Source: Acinetobacter parvus DSM 16617 = CIP 108168
GTDB lineage: Bacteria; Pseudomonadota; Gammaproteobacteria; Pseudomonadales; Moraxellaceae
NCBI RefSeq assembly: GCF_000368025.1
Contig: NZ_KB849211.1
Coordinates: 377,775 to 404,884 of the forward strand
Direction: 5' to 3'
Length of the DNA stretch: 27,110 nt
In this document: in pieces, positions 22,875 through 27,110 of the stretch
Numbering within the stretch: the stretch's first letter is position 1
How the letters are laid out: every line of letters begins with the position of its first letter
Made by a program: the position numbers and the translations under genes
Notes under the pieces: model-generated
What the model saw: the letters and a program-made list of their open reading frames with translations, nothing else
Database searches by the model: none
Told to the model about the DNA's origin: nothing

Positions 22875-24164
22875 ATGAACCTCATTGATGAATGTTTACC
22901 AACGTTAGTTAAAAATGCAAGTTTGCTATCAAAGAAGACCATTCTAAGTAACAAAGATAGAAACCTGATATTAAAGGAACTAATAGAGGAAATTAGAAAT
23001 AGGAGTGATCAAATAATAAAAGTTAGTGAAGAGGATTTTGAAATTGCTAAACAGCATACTTCCGATGAGTCCTTACTAAACCGCTTAAAATTTGATAAAT
23101 ATAAAATAGATAGTTGTATTAAAGGATTAAATCAATTAATTGATCTAGATGATCCAATTTCCCAAAAGGAATTTGTAAGGGAGCTAGATGATGGCCTTAC
23201 CTTAATCAAGCAGTCTTATCCAATTGGGGTAATTGGCGTTATCTTAGAAGCTAGACCTGATGCCTTTTTACAAATTGTTGGAATTGGGATTAAAACTAAT
23301 AATTTCTTAATTATAAAACCGGGAATGGAAGCCCAAAGAACTTGCGGCTTTTTGATGGCAATTGTTCATCAAATACTTTCAAGAAAAAAACTACCTTTAG
23401 AAATAGTGACCCTTTTACATGCAAGATCTCAAATAGATCAATTATTAAAAGAAGATCAGTATATAGACTTGATTATTCCTAGAGGGTCAAAAAAATTAGT
23501 CGACTACATTCAAAATAATACAAACATACCCGTTATGGGCCATGCAGATGGTGTGTGCCACATTTATGTTGATCAAATTGATAATGTTCAACAGACTTTA
23601 AATATGATTATGGATTCAAAAGTCCAATATCCAGCTGCCTGTAATGCAGTAGAAACTCTTTTAATTAAGAAATCTATTGCTTCCGAATTTCTTCCCCAGT
23701 TAGTCAGTCAGTTAGATCAATCGCAAGTCAGTATATATGCAGATCAAGAAGTGTCTAAGATTGTTAATAGAGAATTTTTAACACCTGAATCATGGTCTAT
23801 TGAATATGGTGATAAGAGTATTAATTTAAAAATTGTAGATGATACCAACGAAGCCATCAATCACATTAACACTTATGGGTCACATCATACGGACTCAATT
23901 ATTACGCAAAATTCTATAAATGCTGAAACTTTCATGCGTCAGGTAGATTCTGCAAATGTATATCATAATTGCTCAACACGATTTGCTGATGGGTACCGTT
24001 ACGGCTTTGGAGCAGAGGTTGGAATAAGTACAAATAAAGTCCTTCCAAGAGGTCCTGTTGCAATAGAAGGCTTAACCACTTATAAGTATCACTTAATTGG
24101 AAATCTACATATTGTTGATGATTATATTAAGGGGTTTAAAAAATTTAATCATTCTCCCCTTTAA
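22875..24164 (+). CDS. proA: ProA-type gamma-glutamyl-phosphate reductase paralogue
   Basis: A 429-aa aldehyde-dehydrogenase-superfamily enzyme. Family segments seen: YPIGVIGVILEARPDAFLQI (115-134), LIIPRGSKKLVDYI (199-212), VMGHADGVCHIYVD (220-233) and QYPAACNAVETLL with catalytic Cys256. FGAEVGISTNKVLPRGPVAIEGLTTYKY near the C-terminus is also typical of ProA. The reaction is NADPH reduction of glutamyl-5-phosphate. As no proB is present and the gene is co-transcribed with the regulator, it is likely a pathway-specific copy acting on an acyl phosphate. True proline synthesis cannot be excluded. Confidence 0.9.
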   Translation: MNLIDECLPTLVKNASLLSKKTILSNKDRNLILKELIEEIRNRSDQIIKVSEEDFEIAKQHTSDESLLNRLKFDKYKIDSCIKGLNQLIDLDDPISQKEFVRELDDGLTLIKQSYPIGVIGVILEARPDAFLQIVGIGIKTNNFLIIKPGMEAQRTCGFLMAIVHQILSRKKLPLEIVTLLHARSQIDQLLKEDQYIDLIIPRGSKKLVDYIQNNTNIPVMGHADGVCHIYVDQIDNVQQTLNMIMDSKVQYPAACNAVETLLIKKSIASEFLPQLVSQLDQSQVSIYADQEVSKIVNREFLTPESWSIEYGDKSINLKIVDDTNEAINHINTYGSHHTDSIITQNSINAETFMRQVDSANVYHNCSTRFADGYRYGFGAEVGISTNKVLPRGPVAIEGLTTYKYHLIGNLHIVDDYIKGFKKFNHSPL

Positions 24165-24314
24165 TATTATTGAATTGTATCGACTTTATCGGAGCTAAGT
24201 TTATTTAAGTTAGTCTGCATGATGGTTTCATTGTACAAAGTTATGCTTAAAAATTTATGCAGCAATACACTTCTTAAATGGAGAATCTTATAATTAAACA
24301 CTAGTACTCTAAAT

Positions 24315-24830
24315 GGCACTGTTGCAAATAACCACGAATGATAAGCTAAAAACTGTTTCAGCTAAAAGTGTAGCCTATGAATCCTTTCCATGGTCGGCAT
24401 TTTCAGGGTGAGATCATCCTTTACGCTGTGCGCTGGTATTGGCATAATCCTACAGATCTGAGCTCATGGCATATTGATGAAACTTATGTAAAAGTAAATG
24501 GACGATGGTCTTATCTGTATCGTGCAGCCGAACAACATGGCTATACCATTGATTTTTACCTTTCATCTAGACGTAGTGCCAAATCAGCCTATTGTTTTCT
24601 TGGAAAAATTTTAAATAATATGAAGCAGTGGCAAATTCCACGGGTGATCAAGACGGATAAAGCACCCACATATGGAGGTGCTTTATTACGGTTAAAACAG
24701 GAAGGAAAATGTTCACCAAACCTTGAGCACAGGCAGGGAGGGAGTGTGATTGAATCAATAAATAGTGACTCTGACAGTCTTTCATTAAGGCAAAATGTAA
24801 AGCATGTAGTGCCAATCGATGTGCTCTGAT
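24315..24830 (+). mobile_element. Decayed IS6-family (IS26-like) element
   Basis: The left end has the IS6-family terminal sequence GGCACTGTTGCAAA at 24315-24328, 48 bp before the transposase start. No right-hand copy is recognisable downstream, so the 3' end is lost or degraded. The element separates the metabolic cluster from the HerA region. Confidence 0.85.
24377..24829 (+). pseudogene. IS6-family transposase, internally deleted and 3'-degraded
   Basis: A 150-aa frame against a usual length of about 235. It begins MNPFHGRHFQ and then jumps from AVRWY directly to WHNPTDLSSWHIDETYVKVNGRW, so the roughly 40-residue helix-turn-helix segment is gone. The flanks share an RWY-coding sequence, which suggests deletion between short direct repeats. 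The first two catalytic Asp residues remain (HIDETYVK, IKTDKAPTYG). After HRQ the sequence departs from the family, and the region around the catalytic Glu is scrambled. It should be inactive. Confidence 0.88.
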
Positions 24831-25189
24831 GAGATAAACCATTCGTTGGTAACACGGTAAATATCAAAAGTGTTGACTATGATTGTGCTTTAATGAAAAG
24901 AATAATGCTTTGAAGTTATTTAAATTACAGCATTTAGACCAAATAGCGATAAATACAATTTCTGAAATTTTCAATTGAGAAGACTGTATTCTAAAACGCT
25001 TGTTGCTGTCTTTTAAAAATTCCCAAGTAGGTTGCTTCAAATTTCTGAAAAAAGTCATCAATCATGCAGAAGAAATATGTAAAATCGAACATGGTAGTTG
25101 AAGGCGTAGGTTATGTGGTAACTCCCTAATTGTTTTCAGCCACCTTTTTTTCAAGTCAATTTCTTATGCGCGATTCAGGTTATATAGAT
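24830..25189. other. Gene-poor stretch between IS6 remnant and HerA gene
   Basis: No convincing gene. A 65-aa minus-strand frame (24864-25061) contains KISEIVFIAIWSKCCNLNNFKALF, faintly like the N-terminus of IS982-type transposases. It could be another transposase scrap, but I cannot support more than that. No terminator or repeat stands out. Confidence 0.45.
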
Positions 25190-26690
25190 TTAATTAAATT
25201 CTTGCATAGTCTGTTTCCTCCATCCATCAACTGCAATATTATGTTTTCCTATAGAGAGATCAGTTGACCATTTTTCCCAAAAATCGACAGTGCCACTATT
25301 TGGTCTTTGAGAAGGTTCAGAGATTCTAATTCGTGTTGGTAATAAACTAGCATCTCCTACTACTAGAGCTTCACCCGTGTCCAATACGGGTAGTAAATCT
25401 CCAAAGCTACCCAACCCATCAGGAAGCAGTCGTCGCACAACAGCTTGATCATCACCATTGGTCAAACGCATTGCTATCAAGTTATTACACTGACTTAATA
25501 CCGTTCTATTGACCTCTGATGGGCGTTGGCTAATAACCACTAAGCCCACGCCATATTTTCTACCTTCCTTAGCAATACGCTCAAATATTTCAACAGAAAT
25601 TTCATTAGCACTGCCTGATTGATGGCGCTCAGGAATATATAAATGTGCTTCATCACAAAAAATTGCAATAGGATGTCTATAGCTAGACTCAGTCCATTGT
25701 TGAACAAAAAATATAATTCGAGCTACTAAACTAACTATTAAGGGTAATATATCGGAAGGGACTTCAGAGAAGTCTATTATTTTCACCCCTCCTGTTTCAC
25801 TTAGCTGGTCTTTTGTTCCAGCAATTAGGGAAATAACTAGTTTCTCAAGCCATTCAAAGCACATTGTTTCCTCAGTGCCTTTAAATATAAATCCTAATCT
25901 TCTATCTGTAAGCTTATTCTCAAGCCGTTGAATTAATCTGCTTAACTTTCCATTAAACTCTCCGGCTTTTTCAGTTCCAGCTCTCACACCTGCTACCATT
26001 TCTGTATTTAAACTGTGAAGCTCTTGTATAACTTGATTTATGCAGAATGGAATTGGACTATCTATAGTAAAATTGGCTAAAATTTCTGTATGACCAGTGC
26101 TTTCTAAATATGTTCTTTTTGCGTTTACTATAGCTCTTGACATTATCATAGTCTGATTAGGTGCATTCTGATCACTTCTATCAACGAACATTGATGTCAT
26201 AGCTTCATAACCAAGAAGCCAATAAGGAAGAAATAAAATTCCTTTGTCTAACTTTCCGGACTCCAAATCATTTGGCCCTGCAATTTTGTAGTGATTAAAT
26301 CCATCGCCTTTTAACGGACTATATTCACCATGAATATCAAAAACTATTGCATTAGCATTTTTTAAACCAGCAACCTGTTCTAATACCCGTGCAGTTGTCC
26401 ATGATTTACCTGAACCTGTACTACCTACAATAACGGCATGACGTTGAAAAAATTTATTTCCATTAAGATAAGCATCAGCTGCTTCATCCAAAGTATAGTG
26501 CCCTAGAGATAATTTCTGTGAATATCCAGATATATTGGCAATAACACGCATAAAGTTAGTTAATCTTTCACCCTCTAATGAAAAACAGTTAGCATCAATT
26601 TCAGGTACGGTTTCTAGAGTTCGATGAAATACATTTTCCCTAACACCTAAACGATCAATTAACGTTCCAATTAATGCTATTTTAAAGAGG
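25190..26690 (-). CDS. HerA-type ATPase, 5' end interrupted by an IS3-family element
   Basis: About 500 native residues of a HerA/FtsK-superfamily ATPase (DUF87). The Walker A motif is VGSTGSGKS and the Walker B PIAIFCDEAHLYIPE, followed by the HerA-type arginine/sensor region VVISQRPSEVNRTVLSQCNN. The family forms hexameric DNA translocases, and in defence loci it pairs with nucleases, SIR2 or DUF4297 proteins. The open frame formally starts at 26800, but its first 36 residues are the reverse strand of the IS end, so the true N-terminus (the HAS-barrel part) has been cut off. A partner gene upstream may lie beyond the IS. Function is probably lost or altered. Confidence 0.85.
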
Positions 26691-27110
26691 TGGATCAGGA
26701 AATTTGAACAACAGCTATAAGTGATATTTTGCTCCCCAAATGATGTTATAAACATCGATATAAGGAGTATTTTATGGCACGTAGACCAAGAAGAAATCAT
26801 TCAAATGATTTTAAAGCTAAGGTAGCACTTGCTGCGATTAAAGCAGAAAAAACACTTGCTGAATTGAGTGCTGAGTTTGATGTTCATCAAAACCAAATTA
26901 TTGACTGGAAAAATCAATTGATCTCAGCTTCCTCGCAAGCTTTCGATCAATCAAAAGCTCCAACAGAACCACCCATCGATCTAAAAAAACTACATGCAAA
27001 AATCGGTGAGCAGGCATTAGAAATTGATTTTTTAGAAGGTGTGTTGAAGAAACTGGGCCGCTTCAACCACAAAAGTTAATCGACGACTCACTTCAGATTT
27101 CAGTATCTAA
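26691..27110 (+). mobile_element. IS3-family insertion sequence, left part
   Basis: The left end is placed at TGGATC (26691), where the HerA reading frame loses family resemblance and a typical IS3-family 5'-TG end occurs. The element includes orfA and the first codons of orfB, then runs out of the window. The exact terminus and target duplication need the right end. It resembles IS1236-like Acinetobacter elements, but I would not fix the name. Confidence 0.75.
26774..27079 (+). CDS. IS3-family transposase OrfA
   Basis: A 101-aa OrfA. The helix-turn-helix domain is RRNHSNDFKAKVALAAIKAEKTLAELSAEFDVHQNQIIDWK (residues 5-46), followed by a leucine-zipper segment LKKLHAKIGEQALEIDFLEGVLKKL (about 70-95) used for multimerisation. 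An AAGGAG ribosome binding site is at about 26762. A -1 slip at AAAAG (27071-27075) would enter a frame open to the window end (KLIDDSLQISVS), the expected start of OrfB. Programmed frameshifting to OrfAB is typical of the family. Confidence 0.92.
   Translation: MARRPRRNHSNDFKAKVALAAIKAEKTLAELSAEFDVHQNQIIDWKNQLISASSQAFDQSKAPTEPPIDLKKLHAKIGEQALEIDFLEGVLKKLGRFNHKS

Noticed and set aside
24589..24867. Minus-strand frames over the IS6 remnant
   Set aside because: Antisense of degraded transposase sequence; no independent coding evidence.
24864..25061. Possible IS982-type transposase remnant
   Set aside because: Only a short stretch (KISEIVFIAIWSK...NFKALF) is faintly similar; too weak to call without a search.

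Overview
The window looks like accessory DNA from Acinetobacter. It is AT-rich, begins inside an insertion sequence recognisable as ISAba1, and also carries an IS6-family remnant and an IS3-family element. Nothing in it looks like core chromosome. It divides into three parts bounded by mobile elements.

Part 1 (1-7548) is a defence island. The ISAba1 right end (1-530) has cut the 3' end of a small unknown gene (474-899), which is divergent from a small XRE-type regulator (969-1187). Next is a complete type II CBASS anti-phage operon: capV patatin-like phospholipase (1542-2609), cap2 E1/E2-like conjugation enzyme (2693-4468), a DncV-like CD-NTase ending in Gly (4644-5915) and cap3 JAMM protease (5908-6426). 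The order is unusual because cap2 lies between effector and cyclase. Tail to tail with cap3, on the minus strand, is a compact two-gene operon: a small protein resembling the DisA_N diadenylate cyclase domain but with altered motifs (7078-7548), and a two-TM, beta-rich protein resembling Cap15/S-2TM-beta effectors (6419-7081). I consider this pair the most likely undescribed system here. It recalls Panoptes (mCpol cyclase plus S-2TM-beta effector) but with a DisA_N-like protein in place of the polymerase.

Part 2 (8076-24164) is a 16-kb, apparently co-regulated metabolic cluster. A minus-strand operon encodes an acyl carrier protein, an amino acid:[carrier protein] ligase-like protein, an AMP-forming acyl-CoA ligase, an MBL-fold hydrolase, a [2Fe-2S] ferredoxin and a ferredoxin reductase. 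Divergent from it, a plus-strand operon encodes a duplicated pyridoxamine-oxidase-fold protein, an atypical cytochrome P450, an ArgC paralogue and MoaA, MoaD, MoaE. A second divergent pair follows: MoaC-MoaB fusion, MoeA, ModA, ModB on minus; a TetR regulator and a ProA paralogue on plus. The same palindrome (core AAC-N-AACGTT-N-GTT) lies in both divergent promoter regions, at 13426-13439 and 22152-22169, and overlaps predicted promoter elements. The TetR protein therefore probably controls the whole cluster. The contents suggest loading of a small amino acid or acyl group on a carrier protein, oxidation by the P450 with its own electron-transfer chain, and reduction of acyl phosphates. The product is unknown, and no molybdoenzyme is visible to explain the molybdenum cofactor genes.

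Part 3 (24165-27110) is a junkyard: a decayed IS6-family element with an internally deleted transposase, a gene-poor stretch, and a HerA-type ATPase gene whose 5' end is interrupted by an IS3-family element running off the window.
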